From positions 372,001 to 436,000 of the forward strand of contig VTFK01000160.1 of assembly GCA_009617715.1 (NCBI GenBank): DNA of 64,000 nucleotides. Direction: 5' to 3'. Source of the stretch: Plectrocnemia conspersa. Taxonomy: Eukaryota; Arthropoda; Insecta; Trichoptera; Polycentropodidae. A program made the position numbers and the translations under genes. Below, one piece after another: positions 38,702 to 50,030 of the stretch (position 1 is the first letter of the stretch; the number at the start of each line of letters is the position of its first letter). Below the pieces are notes generated by a model. The model was not told the origin of the DNA. It saw nothing but the letters and a program-made list of their open reading frames with translations, and searched no databases.

Positions 38702-39970
38702 GATGCGCAGACACAGTAAAGACGACCTCACTTGACACTGACTATCTCAACGGATCAGGCTATCGGATGTATTACCGACGGCAGTTGCTGCCATGAAAAT
38801 TCATTCACCGTTATTTTTGCTCACAACTCGTAATATTGTGTTAGTAATATTTTTTATTTTAGAGAAATCTTATTTTTAAACACGTGTAATAATTACTTTT
38901 TGAATTAAAAATATCTATAAATATATATTGTTTAATAAATATCGGCGTTGATATAACCGTCAAGTTTGTTTATGAAACACCAAGCAGAAGTAAGATTGAT
39001 TAATCGAGTAAACGTAGTGCGCTATATAATATCGTTTCTGAGGGGAGGCGCTATACTTAAGTGGCCTTAGATTTTTTCTTCGACGTCCCCAAAGAAATAA
39101 TCGATACCAGCGAGATCCGAATTTATTTATTTTTCTCGGTTCAGATGTAAAACGATACTCGAAACAACGAAGAGTGCTCGTTGTTTTTTTAACGTACCTA
39201 CTACAAAAGCTGGAATATTCCGGTGGCTGAATATGCCATAATGAAGATTTTTACTCATTACAAAAGAACTCGTTGGCACACTGCGCGAATGAAAAGGACG
39301 ATATAAATATCAAAATAGTCTGCGAACGCCTTTCCGTTTTGCAATTTATTTCTGGGTAATTAAAAGACATTTTTTTCGCTATTCAGTCCGCAAACCGATG
39401 GTTGTCCACTCGCGATTCAGAAGACAATTCGCTTCACAGGCGCCGAACACGTTTCCACTCTTGATAATACTGCAATCAGGCTTAATGGGTCAGTAAATGG
39501 CTAGATTACCATTTAGCGACTAGAAGTATTCTGGATAGTAGACAAGATGTTATAATACTACACTAACAAAATTACCGTTATAATATAAATAATATTGGAT
39601 TATATTTATTGTCTTTAAAGAAACTTATATATATTATGTATCGGTACTCTTACGTTTTACTAACAAATCTTCCTGCCTATCGTCACGATCTACCGATAAA
39701 ATGTTCTTTTCTCTCAAATGATAGGCTGTCTAATATTTATACTTTTATTACATTTTTTACTCAGATTCTTGCATAACGTTGCTGGCGGCAATATATATTT
39801 TATGACATCTGTTGGCTAACCATATTTGCTGCCTTGTCCCATTTATATGAAAAAATCAGGTATTCTCAGTTAATATTTAATTTTTATTCATTGGACGTAT
39901 TCGTATTCGGACCTCGAAAGCCGTTTGGTCATCCCCACCTGGGATCTAGGCACTGCGCCGGTGTTTTTAA
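38702..39970. other. Noncoding tract with a GC-richer patch
   Basis: Just upstream of the mariner relic, 38702-38830 may be its 5' untranslated region. A patch of balanced composition lies at 39040-39500. No gene recognised. Confidence 0.4.
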
Positions 39971-40156
39971 TAAGTGGGGAAAGGAAAAAAGGGTAAACTA
40001 GGAATACTTGAGAGACTGGGGTCGCTATCTGGCTACGAGCCAAAACAATTAGCGGCAGGTTCGACCCTAGACGCGGACGATTTTAATTTGGCAAAAGAGC
40101 CCTTAGAGCCTTGCAGAGCAGATATCTCTTTGACTTTCGAAATAAACAGCGACTGA
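39971..40156 (+). CDS. Unassigned 60-codon open stretch, possible exon relic
   Basis: Open from a TAA at 39971-39973 to a TGA at 40154-40156, with no ATG at its start. The beginning (TGTTTTTAATAAG|TGGGG) could serve as a splice acceptor. The product begins with GKGKKGK and continues with an acidic, Leu-rich C-terminal half. Composition is clearly GC-richer than its flanks. I recognise no domain and no donor site is obvious. Confidence 0.2.
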
Positions 40157-40496
40157 TGGCTCAATGGCTTCTCTGATTGGAATCTTTGCGCCGTGTATAT
40201 CCTATGCGGGTTTCACACATTATATAATATAAACTACGAGCTGTACTAGAGTAATATTATATTATGACAAGTTTAAATATTATAAATTATTGCGAAGTAT
40301 AGATCTTATCTCCTCCATTGCGGATTTTCTAGCTACAATTGTTTTCGATTAAATGTGATTGAAAGTAAAATAGCATGTAAAATTATGATATTTGAATGTA
40401 TCTGTGAAATCTCTTGTGACTCAAAGGTTCGTAATGTCCAATACCAATTGATTTTTTTTCCTGATATTAGTGACATAGGGGTGTTACTTTGCAGCC
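40157..40496. other. AT-rich spacer
   Basis: AT-rich noncoding DNA between the 40-kb open stretch and family A copy 2; nothing recognised. Confidence 0.6.
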
Positions 40497-41185
40497 AAAT
40501 AAATGCCGGAAAAGCGGCTTATTTTATAAAAATATATACATTACCATATATATATATATATAGTGCAGTGGAGTTGAATTTAAAGGTCTTGAAAGTCGGA
40601 GAGTGTTCGTTGGCGTGTCGATTTTTATTATTGTCGGTAAGGCAGCTAGAATTAGTTGTGATGTGTTCTCGTAATTCTTTCTAGATGATTGGTTTATGTG
40701 TTTAGTAACGATGCAGTCTTCTGACTCATCTCTGTTGCTGCGACTCCGAGACTTCTACGTGTCATTTCTTTTCTGCGTAACATATTTTATATTGCTAGTT
40801 TGAGGCAACTCCAGTAAATCGCAGATTTGCTGAAGTTGAGCACCCTTGAAATTTGTATACGTTTAAAGAGAAACAGTTCAGACGGCGATCGGTAACTGAA
40901 GGGTACAATAACGATAGTTTTACGAACAGGGTAGAATGTATATCTAGCGTGCATCTTTTCCAAACAAATAGTAGTATTACGGCGGTATTTATTGGTGATA
41001 GAAGTGCTATTAATTGTTCCGTACAATATTTTACATTATTAACACAATTTTTTACTTTATTGTGTGAAATACTGTGTGTGGTCTTACCTCAAAACGTGTT
41101 AAATTACTTTTTCATTTGTTTGAATAGTCGTTAGAATGATCTCTAAATTAAAATGTATTATTCAGGTGGTTGAAACCCTTACAGT
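40497..41185 (+). repeat. Dispersed repeat family A, copy 2
   Basis: The longest copy. Its left part (GCAGTGGA..AAAGGTCTT, then TTGGCGTGTCGATTTTTATT) matches copy 4. Its middle (GCAGTCTTCTGACTC then TGCTGCGACTC) matches copy 3. Its right part (ACAGGGTAGAATGTATA, CTTTTCCAAACAAA, GTTCCGTACAATATTTTA, GTCGTTAGAATG) matches copies 3 and 4. It includes a short AT run (40546-40562). A minus frame (40787-41026) reads YPVRKTIVIV..YRSP, closely like YPVHNTIVIR..YQSP in copy 4. The element class is unknown. Confidence 0.75.
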
Positions 41186-41900
41186 TTATTCTCAGATAGG
41201 ACAATTTTGTGCAATATATTGACATTTCTAACTTCGGATTATGTGTCGATCTGGCGTGAGCTCCACTGATGGCTAGCTCAAGCTCCAAACTATAGTATAG
41301 TTTCCAGTCAGATGTAAAGTGAGAAATAATTGTCCCAAGTTTGTCATTTAACTTAAAGATGTTAAAAAAAATAGGAAAATCAATAATTCTTTCCTTTGGT
41401 CTCGTCTTAGCTTTGACAGCTCATCTGTGGTTTGGATGAAAATTTTATTTGTTTCTGATAGATAGTCGACTATCTCAAAATAGCGCATTTCTTTATAATT
41501 TTTCATTTAAGCGTTTATCGTCATATTGCCGGTACATTTATGGATGAGCTTAGATGAAAAAATTTTCGATAAATAAACTATATTTTATTGCGCATTTATG
41601 ACGGTTGTCACAATAATTCGTCTATTAAAAATATATAAATTAAACTCATATTTTATTTACCATTTATGTGCATGATATACATTCCGGCGATAACGCAATC
41701 ACCAAACAAACGAGCATAATCACTTTCTGGATAACAATTCAGAATAATTGATGTTTGCGCATATTGTGAAACGTCATAAGTATTAATTATGCGCATTGTG
41801 TGCCATTGTGCAATCGCTGTTAGTTTAGAAGCATATTCTTAAATGGTTTAACTATACATACTTCTATATACATAATTGAATTTATAATCGGCAATATATT
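41186..41900. other. Noncoding tract with clustered CATTTATG words
   Basis: Mixed to AT-rich sequence. The 8-mer CATTTATG occurs three times, at 41535, 41593 and 41661, with a TTTTATTGCG word between the first two. These resemble Caudal/posterior-Hox sites. ATGCGCAT-type words follow near 41789. Regulatory function is inferred. Confidence 0.35.
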
Positions 41901-43815
41901 AAATAAGTGGTAGTAGATCTTCAATGTGTCATTCGCAGGATCGGTCAGGATACGTCGCCTAATGGACGCTTTTCGATTTATTCATATTTTTTTAACTCTC
42001 TTCAAACACCCAAAGAAGACTTACTATATCATCCTGAAACATTTTTATCGTTTAAGGGCGCGGCCACAAGGTTTACCCGACAAATGCATTTGTATAAATT
42101 AAATACCTATTTCTTCACGTCTTTGACTTTAGATACGAATTTGAATGAAATGCCTATATAAGCGCACAAAGGATTTGGGGCCCTTGACGGATTCGAGGAT
42201 ACTTCGGAAAGTTTTTAAGCGCGCCTCATTTTCGTCGAAGAGCGTTTAAAATTCAAAATATCTCCTCTGATCCGATAAGCGTATTGTGCTGAGTGACTTT
42301 TGCTAAGATTCTTTCACGCGTCAAACGAGATTGTTAAAGTAAAGTTAGTGAAAAAAATGTTTCAAATTAACAATTGAGATATTTATAAATCAGGGTTTAG
42401 TGACGTATATATCAATAAAGAATAGCATTTATCGAGATAAAGTTGTCTCATGGGAGTAATGGCTTACACGTATCCTAAAACAAAGAGACATATATCCAGA
42501 GGTATCTTATATGTTCTTAATGTACTTATATATATACGCTTGATTTCTATTTCTAATCGCCTTTCTAATACAATGGGAATTGATTTATCATACACTATTT
42601 TAGAGGTTTCTTCATTGAGCCAACTTTGTAAGCGAATTGCTATGATTATTATTATTGTATATAATATATAAAAAATGATTGTTCGAATTTATATATTACG
42701 CTATTGAGACGCCAAGATCTGATTTTACAGCTTGGCTCAATTGTATTGTGTAATGGCAAACAACATTATTTATCTCGAGTTCGATATGACAAACAATGGA
42801 AATCAATAATAACGCGATTGAAAATGGGTGATATTCTCCGTCTGAGCTGAACGAGATTTAACAAAAAATATAGTCGGATTTCTTCTTCATACGAATGTTA
42901 TTCTTGTATATAAGATTCTCTGGTATTTTTCTTTTGCGTATATTTCGCAGAAATGTAAATATTAAATGAAAGATAGTTGAAAGTCTTGTTCATAAAAGGA
43001 GCGATAAAAAAAATGAAAAATTCACAAGCAATGTCGGTATAAATACTTTATAAATGTAAAGCGTGTTTAGGCTACATGTTAATGCGCCGTTTAACCTTAG
43101 TTCTAAAGATATTTTACATACTTGCGTTTAAAAATATGTTGAGAACCATTGGTGTTGCGTAAATTAAAATAATGAACAATTAACCAAATACATTTTTTCT
43201 TTTGTCATTGCATTCTTGAGTGCGTTTTTTTCAGGTAGTGGTTCCATCATATGGAACAGCTATAAGGCTTACTCTAAATAAATGATATGTATAAGCCTTA
43301 ATTTTAGGTTTAAATAAATTAGACCGCAGTGGATTCAATAAAAAAAAGTTTTTGCCTGGTAAAGGTTAATATAATTAACTTCATATTCTACGACTCTTTC
43401 CAACTAGATACTCTCTTATATACGAAAATTCTAACTCTTCAATCCTTTTTATATTGATATTTTAAACAAATTGTGACTAGTTATTAAATTGAACTCTTAA
43501 TTGTTGGGTATCTAATAAATTCATTTGCTTGCTTTTCGCGTCATAGTTAATTATTACTGAGAAATATGATCCCCACTGTAGACTACATCAATACTGACCA
43601 CTCTTCTCTAGCTTTCCCTCGATCCATAAATTCGTTGCTTAAATATTTAGCAGATTTTTTTGTATTGAATCTTGAATTTAAGGCATAAGCGATGGCTCTT
43701 TTGTATGATACGTTAAAGTATATTGCCCATTATTTTAAATGTAGTATAATTGAAAGTTTAACTGCTGATTGAGATATCATCATTTTAGCTATTAAATGTT
43801 GTTCGCATTATAAAT
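41901..43815. other. Noncoding tract with small hairpins
   Basis: A GC-neutral patch at 42060-42330 is followed by AT-rich DNA. At 43241-43257 GTTCCATCATATGGAAC is a perfect 7-bp stem with a 3-nt loop. Immediately after, TAAGGCTTA (43263-43271) and its reverse complement (43292-43300) form a 9-bp stem. Frames of 84 and 73 codons are unassigned. Confidence 0.5.
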
Positions 43816-43933
43816 GCACACGCTTCGAGTAATTTAGTCAAGCTGACTAAGAGCAACTAAGCGGGCGAGTAATTTATACATAGCTGCTGTTGTGCACAAG
43901 CCAATTAATTACTTGCCAACTCGAAGCGTGTGC
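43816..43933. repeat. Perfect 15-bp inverted repeat around an 88-bp spacer
   Basis: Arms 43816-43830 (GCACACGCTTCGAGT) and 43919-43933 are exact reverse complements. Inside, TAATTTA next to the left arm can pair with TAATTA near the right arm if a short bulge is allowed. TAGTCAAGCTGACTA is a nested small hairpin, and CGAGTAATTTA occurs twice. The whole could fold as a hairpin of about 118 nt. Possible RNA hairpin, foldback element or protein-binding site. Confidence 0.75.
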
Positions 43934-44440
43934 TTACAAAACTCTCGTTAAACGCTAATGCTTTAACATGTTCCGTGTTGCTCTACTGCCGCGTTTTTCA
44001 GTTAGAATCCTAACTCGAAACGCCCTTCGCATAGGATATTCGTCCCGTGTCACCGCTTCGGCCATAAGTCACGGCGACGAACTTTTTACTGCGTTTAATG
44101 TGCGCCAAGGTGCGGCTTATCGAGTCACCTATACTATTTCACCGGTTCTAATTAGTCGGTCGCCCCCGGGCCCTAATGACTTAAGCGCTGCCCCAACAGC
44201 CGCCCCTAACTGCTAAACTTTGCTCAGTTTTCCTCAGTAACGTCTCGGTACAGCGGTGGAGGGGTTCGACCACGTGGATACCTTTCACGGTCGCTCGTAT
44301 TTTAACGCAGAATTCAATTAATACTTCTTAATCGAATTTAATTTTCATGCTCCGAGAGCGCGGCCCTGGCTGCGTAGCGAAGCGCAAGCGGACGAGAGAT
44401 TAGCAATCGATTCGGTGGGATGATGTATAATTTAGTTCAA
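43934..44440. other. CpG-rich patch with an 82-codon unassigned frame
   Basis: One of the most GC- and CpG-rich parts of the window (43960-44430). An ATG frame of 82 codons (43968-44216) is rich in Arg, Ala, Ser and Pro, as expected of any frame in GC-rich DNA, and is not recognised. Candidate regulatory element. Confidence 0.35.
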
Positions 44441-44861
44441 GGTGGAGCCCTTGGTTAATCATGTACACGTATCTCTAGGAATCCATGGAATCTTAAATGA
44501 ATTTGAACATGTGTACGCTAGTGTGACTTTTATTGAAAATTCAATAATTTTGACATTTTTTTACTTTGACGTGTATGATACACTACTATTCCATAGATTA
44601 AAATTGAAATTTCCAATATTATTAGATGAAAAATATTTTTTATATTATCTACTTGACAAAAAATTGGACCAATATTTATTTTAATATATAATTGAAATTT
44701 TTTATTTATAATTATTTTTGTGATTTTAGCACCAAAACTTCAAACGAAATAATTAATACTTTCGAAACGATACTAAATTTTCAACTTTCATCTTGCACTA
44801 ATAATCAATAATAATAAATAGCGATTTATTTTTATTACAAGATCGAGTTTTAATATTGTTG
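44441..44861. other. AT-rich spacer
   Basis: AT-rich noncoding DNA. An 80-codon frame (44442-44684) is Phe/Leu/Tyr-rich and probably incidental. Confidence 0.55.
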
Positions 44862-45360
44862 GTTGTGATATCGGAGAAGCAGATGATGTCTCGCGTGTCG
44901 ATTCAGTCTCCTTACTCGTATCTGCTGCTGTGACTCAGTGGCGTTTCCCCAGACGTTTTTATCACTGTGGCCAAGTGTCACGTCTATTATGATTCTGGTT
45001 CGAAACAGCTATGTCGAATTGCAGATGAGCACACACGAAATGTATTTATGCCTGAAGAGGAACGGTCCAAATGGCTACTCTAGTGCACGATAACCAAAGA
45101 GTTGAAAGAACAATATTAATATGTGCAGGGTATAATGTAATATTTAGCTCGCGTCCTTTCCAAACAAAGAGTTTTTATTTCGGCGGTCCTTGTTGGTGAT
45201 TAACGTCTTGTGACGGATATACTATTAGGTGGTCCGTGCAATATTTTTAATTATTGATGCAAACATTAAGATCTCTTTTTCGTCGTGTGTGACATATTTT
45301 TTTTTTTTGTTTGAATGGTCTTTAAATTTAAACAAATTGTGCAAGTAATTTTAAGGTAGA
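44862..45360 (+). repeat. Dispersed repeat family A, copy 3
   Basis: Shares CAGTCTCCTTACTCG and TGCTGCTGTGACTC with copy 2, ATGGCTACTC with copy 1, and GCAGGGTATAATGTA, CCTTTCCAAACA, GGTGGTCCGTGCAATA and TTTGTTTGAATGGTC with copies 2 and 4. Read on the minus strand, it still gives WKGRELNITLYPAH, corresponding to WKRRALHYTLYPVH in copy 4. Confidence 0.75.
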
Positions 45361-47984
45361 TAGTAACTTTATTTTTAATAAATACCCAATGCATTTTATC
45401 GCACTCATATCGACGAAATATCTGTGTTCGATTACATCCTTAAATTTATGCAAAAAAATATTCTGGATTATATTATGTATAACGAAAACAAATGTGGGCC
45501 CTCTACTAACGCCAGTCTCTTAGTGAACTATTAGAGTGCCATCAAAAAGGGGCTAAAAGGGCAACTGTCCAAGGTTAGACGTTTTGCTGAAATTTTCATT
45601 GATGAGTCATTCCTTATCTCATCGCACCATTACAATTTCTCAAAAATAAATTAAATACACTTTTTTCATCACTATAATAGTAAAAACAGTATACGAGAAA
45701 TACCCTTTTTACTTGAAAATATATAAATATTACATTAAGTTCAAAGATCTGCTAACTGTATATTAAAATCAAAAGGAAAATTATTTTTGTGCATAATAGT
45801 GATTTCTTCTTGATTTTTTACCATTGTTTTTTACAATTATATCAACTCAGCTTCTGCTGGGGTTGTATTTTTGGGTTAACGCATAATCTCTTCCTAATTG
45901 ATTAATGGACGCAAAAAAATATGGTGATTTAAGTAACGCAATACTTTTGACTAATTAAGATTGAGAGTTTCGGCGCTGCGTAGTTGAAACAAGCGAGGGT
46001 GGTCGGGAGTTCGTAAGAGGTGGATGAAAGACTTCCCTTTTTGACGAAATTAGCGCTGAAAACCGGTAGTTATTTAAATTATTAAAAATTACCTCTTCCG
46101 ATTGGACTCTCGCGGGATCGCACGGAAATATTGGAAAAGTTGAGTGCCGCCTTTTATAGTCTTAAATAATAATGCCCAGAAACACCATCGAAAGAGACTG
46201 TTTAATATTTATAGCCCAAAAGCATTTGGTATATAATGTTGTACATTTCGAGCGCTTCCGTGAGTTTAATTATGTACGGCGCGATTCGACACGTCTTTTT
46301 TTACGTGTTGTGCCCTCGTGTCTTGTTTTGAAGGTGAAATATGAAATAAGACGAATTCCGCGCGTGCTCTTCATCATCCACCGGGCGTTTTTTGCGAGAT
46401 CAAAGTAGATGTTCATTGAAAAATCCGGCTTAGGGGATTAAAGCGCGTGTCTCTTTTTACTTGCTTTTGGAACAACATCGTTCATTAGCTTAAATCCCCT
46501 TTCGATTTGTGTATGATATGTATAAACCTAAGCAGCTTTGTATATCTGATGTCACGTTATATATAAGTCTGTGGTTTATTTGGAGTATAGAGATATTTGA
46601 TTAAATATATTTACAATATACATAAAATGAAATTTGTATATTTTAGGTAACTAATTTTTTTGTTACATTCAGAAAATCGGAAACCTTTTTCTATGTATAG
46701 CATTTGATCTTTTTAATTTAATAATAACAACAAATGCTGTAATTCAGATTCTCTGAATGGATTACAAATGATACACGTATATCATTATTTACCATGACTA
46801 CATTCTACATATAGTATATTCGATTGCACAGTATACGTAAATTTAACATCAAACGTGATTCCCATTGAAAATGTATGTATACGTCATAATTTAATAAAGA
46901 GCAATCACATTATACTATTTAGTATAATATAAAACTGAATCAATTATATTATATTAATCCAAATGCGTGTCTATATTAAAGACAAATAATGAAGATTAAG
47001 CACTAGCTTAGAAATTTAATTTATTTCTTATTTGTAAGTACTGAATAGTTTTAATGTATGAATTCTTACCAAACATGCATAAATATGTTTTAAAATTACA
47101 AACCGTTTTGCAAGACAAATAGACATTTCTTGGACGCACTTGATTGCCCTTAAACTTCACATGCATTAAATTTATTTTTCTCATAAATATATATAAACGT
47201 AGATTATATGATCAAGTGGGCTATAAAAGCTAATATGGGTATAAATCTGTCTACCCTTAGCTTTGCCATAGCATAAAGTATGCAGTCAGTGTCTATTATA
47301 TAGCAGTTTATTTGGCTGACAATTCTGCTTTATTTTTATTTAATTTTAATGTCTCTAAAAATTTAAAGTGGCAAAGCTTAAGCTATTTATTTGTTACATA
47401 TATATTTAATAAATACTTAAAAAAGAAATTCATTTCGCGTCAAAATATCACTTTTCCGATATACCCTAAGATTTTAAAAATAGTTTTTTTTGTTAAACAC
47501 AAAGTAAATGCAACTTTGTCTAAAAAATTGTTTTATTTTACATTTTTTAAATTTTATTTTGCTTCTATTCTTATAGTATTGTATATCGAATGTCTAAAAA
47601 TAAACTATTTTATTTCATTTTTACTAAAAAAATGCATTTTGTTACATGTTTCATTTTTAAAATTAAATTGAAGCCAAATCGTTAGGAATCAATGGTATTT
47701 TTAGTATAATCGCATTAAATTCGAAAATTCTTAATGTGTCAGTAAATTTCATATTTTTTCACTCACTCACAATCAATCACAAATATGTTGCTTCTTTTTC
47801 GTACATTATCTTGTTATAATCTTTTGCATTCATAAATTGATTTTTGTATTTTAAAATCGTTTTTGTGTATTTTTAGCTTACCATTTGAAAAATTTAGTAA
47901 AAATGAAATAGAATATACTTTAATTATTATAATTTCAAGTTTTGAGGCCGAAGGTGCGTGACTTGCGAGTCAAAAATACATAAT
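45361..47984. other. AT-rich tract with a GC-richer patch
   Basis: A patch with CpGs at about 45960-46460 carries a 78-codon unassigned plus frame. The remainder, especially 46500-47980, is AT-rich. It holds a 119-codon Phe/Lys/Leu-rich frame without ATG that I regard as incidental. Confidence 0.5.
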
Positions 47985-48560
47985 AGCAGAAAAGCTAGTA
48001 GCAGTATATTTTATACGCATATATAAATAACCACTTATATAGATTAATAAAAATGCCGCTATCAGGCAGTGGAATTAAAATGGCAGGTCTTTGAAGTTAA
48101 GAGTCTTCGCTGGCGTGTTGATTTGTATTATTGTCGGCTTTGATATCTGGAAAATAGCTGGGATTTTCGTGCTCATTGCATCGCTTTTGGGACACGCCCC
48201 CGATAGCCACATAGGCGATTGATAATCAAAGAGTCTAATAACAATAGTATTATGCACAGGGTATAATGTATAGTGTAGCGCGCGTCTTTTCCAAACATAG
48301 AGTAATTTTTCAGCGGTACTATATATGCTTTTATGTGGTCCGTACAATACTTTAAATTACTTACGCAATTATTTTGTCATAATATATACATATCTTATAT
48401 TATTATTATTATATAGTATGTAGCACTACTATCAAGACGGGTTAATCTTTCTTTTTGTTTGTTCAAAATGGTGGTTAGAATGGCCTGTAAATTATAACAA
48501 ATTATGCAGATGGTTGTAACCTCCACAATAATATTGATTCGTCTTAATAATATACCAAAT
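47985..48560 (+). repeat. Dispersed repeat family A, copy 4
   Basis: Nearly full-length relative of copy 2, with the same order of shared blocks: GCAGTGGAATTAAAATGGCA, CTGGCGTGTTGATTTGTATT, CACAGGGTATAATGTATA, CTTTTCCAAACATAGAG, TGGTCCGTACAATAC, CTTTTTGTTTGTTCAAAATG. Minus frames at 48075-48347 and 48395-48610 correspond to frames in copies 2 and 1. No terminal repeats or target duplication were identified. Confidence 0.75.
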
Positions 48561-48992
48561 AACATTTTTAAATAATAGAATATATGTAAAAAAAAGCTTT
48601 TTTGTAGCAATATTCATGCTTCAATCTAAAATACAGCGAAATACTGAGAAATTTAATAAACATTATTTTATCTGGGGTATACGATGTATATATATGATAT
48701 ATATATATATGTATACATCACCACATGTGACAGTCCAATTAAATAATATGCTCGTGCATACCCTAAATATTTTACAACCGCCCTTACAAGATACATTTTT
48801 CATCCCCGTTTTTTAGCCTTTGTTTCTTTTCAATTCGGCCTTCTTTGACACTCTTTGGCCACACGTAGATGATGAATGGACGATTATTGTCGTCGGTTGC
48901 GATATCAAAAAGGTCCGAGAGCAAAATTTAGCACACACACATACATACAGACGGGGTCGTAAATATTTCCGTTGCCATTAGGCATTTTATCA

Positions 48993-49015
48993 ACATTTAT
49001 GGCGGCCGTAAATGT
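48993..49015. promoter_or_regulatory. 23-bp near-perfect palindrome containing TTTATGGC
   Basis: ACATTTATGGC-G-GCCGTAAATGT is symmetric except for one mismatched pair. Each half holds a TTTATGGC/TTTACGGC word, the type bound by Abdominal-B-class homeodomains. It could bind a dimer. This is motif resemblance, not evidence of binding. Confidence 0.4.
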
Positions 49016-49547
49016 GGTGTTTAGTCGTTTTTATACACGGTATTATTCTAACGCGGTTGTCGCTGTTACAGCACTTTTATAATGTCGTAAAGTATATTTA
49101 TTATATACGATGATACAACGGCGACACCCTAAACATTCATGGTCAGTATCTTGCGCGTCATATCATATTCGGGTTTTTATTTAGCAAAATAATAGAGATG
49201 TTCTCGTGACAGTGTGTGTCTAAAAACTCGTAGTCGATATGTAACCATATCTTACACTAACAATATCGTAAACTACAACGCCGACAATTAATCAATGGCA
49301 TACACAATATAAATCGCTATAATAGTGTTTGCGTTTATCTCGGCAATAAATTAAGCATTTAGTCGGCGTCGTTGAATTTGACAAATGTCGATGACGTATA
49401 GATTGATATTGGTATTATATAATATATAACACACAGTGTGAATGACTTTAATGAATTGTAGAAATGTTCTAAAGATATTGCCGTTAACACTTAACCGCTC
49501 CTCGATCCTCGGGTTAAAAATATAAATGAGTTTCGAACCCGCCTTTC

Positions 49548-49571
49548 AGTATGCAGCGTACGTTGCATACT
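49548..49571. promoter_or_regulatory. 24-bp near-perfect palindrome
   Basis: AGTATGCA-G-CGTACG-T-TGCATACT is symmetric except for one pair. The half-site ATGCA resembles POU-domain half-sites. It could be an operator-like dimer site or a small cruciform. Confidence 0.4.
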
Positions 49572-50030
49572 AAACGGGAATACAAATTAGAAACCGGAAA
49601 ATCAATACGTTATATTGGCAGACGGGTGACCGAAAACTCGATTTTCAATTATTGTCACTAATCAAACGTTTGCGTCTTCTCGCATACATATAGTTACGGA
49701 TTGACGCAAGTGAAACTTGTCGCGACGTGTGACTGTTATGGAATTTGTGATTAAAGTTTGGTTTTTCTCGCGTTGTTATATACAGGAACTGTGTGACTTG
49801 TGTGACCTTATTTCGGAGGCGAAGAAAACCCCCAATGACAGCTGAAACACGTCTTATTACATTCCATCGTTTCCAAGACGAGTATCGCGACGCGTCGGTT
49901 GTTTTTGGACCACTTTGTCTTTTCACCGAACACTTTACTGGTGTCGAGCTATTATTAAGTTTTCATATAACAACCGTTGGTTTATATCCAATAAATAAAA
50001 TTACTTTGAAATGTATCAACGTATTTTAAT

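Larger units (their letters stand above)
48561..50030. other. CpG-containing region with palindromes and Hox-like sites
   Basis: After an AT dinucleotide run (48686-48720), the stretch 48830-49950 is GC-neutral and CpG-rich, with GTCGTAAA at 48956 and 49084 and near-perfect palindromes at 48993-49015 and 49548-49571. Frames of 93 (minus) and 78 (plus) codons at 49645-50029 overlap each other and are unassigned. A regulatory cluster is the simplest inference. Confidence 0.4.

Noticed and set aside
42150..42165. TATA-box-like CTATATAAGCG
   Set aside because: A good TATA word, but with no initiator match, downstream frame or transcript support; such words are common in AT-rich DNA.
47312..47671. 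119-codon plus frame
   Set aside because: No ATG start, and the product is low-complexity Phe/Leu/Lys/Ile as expected of AT-rich noncoding DNA.
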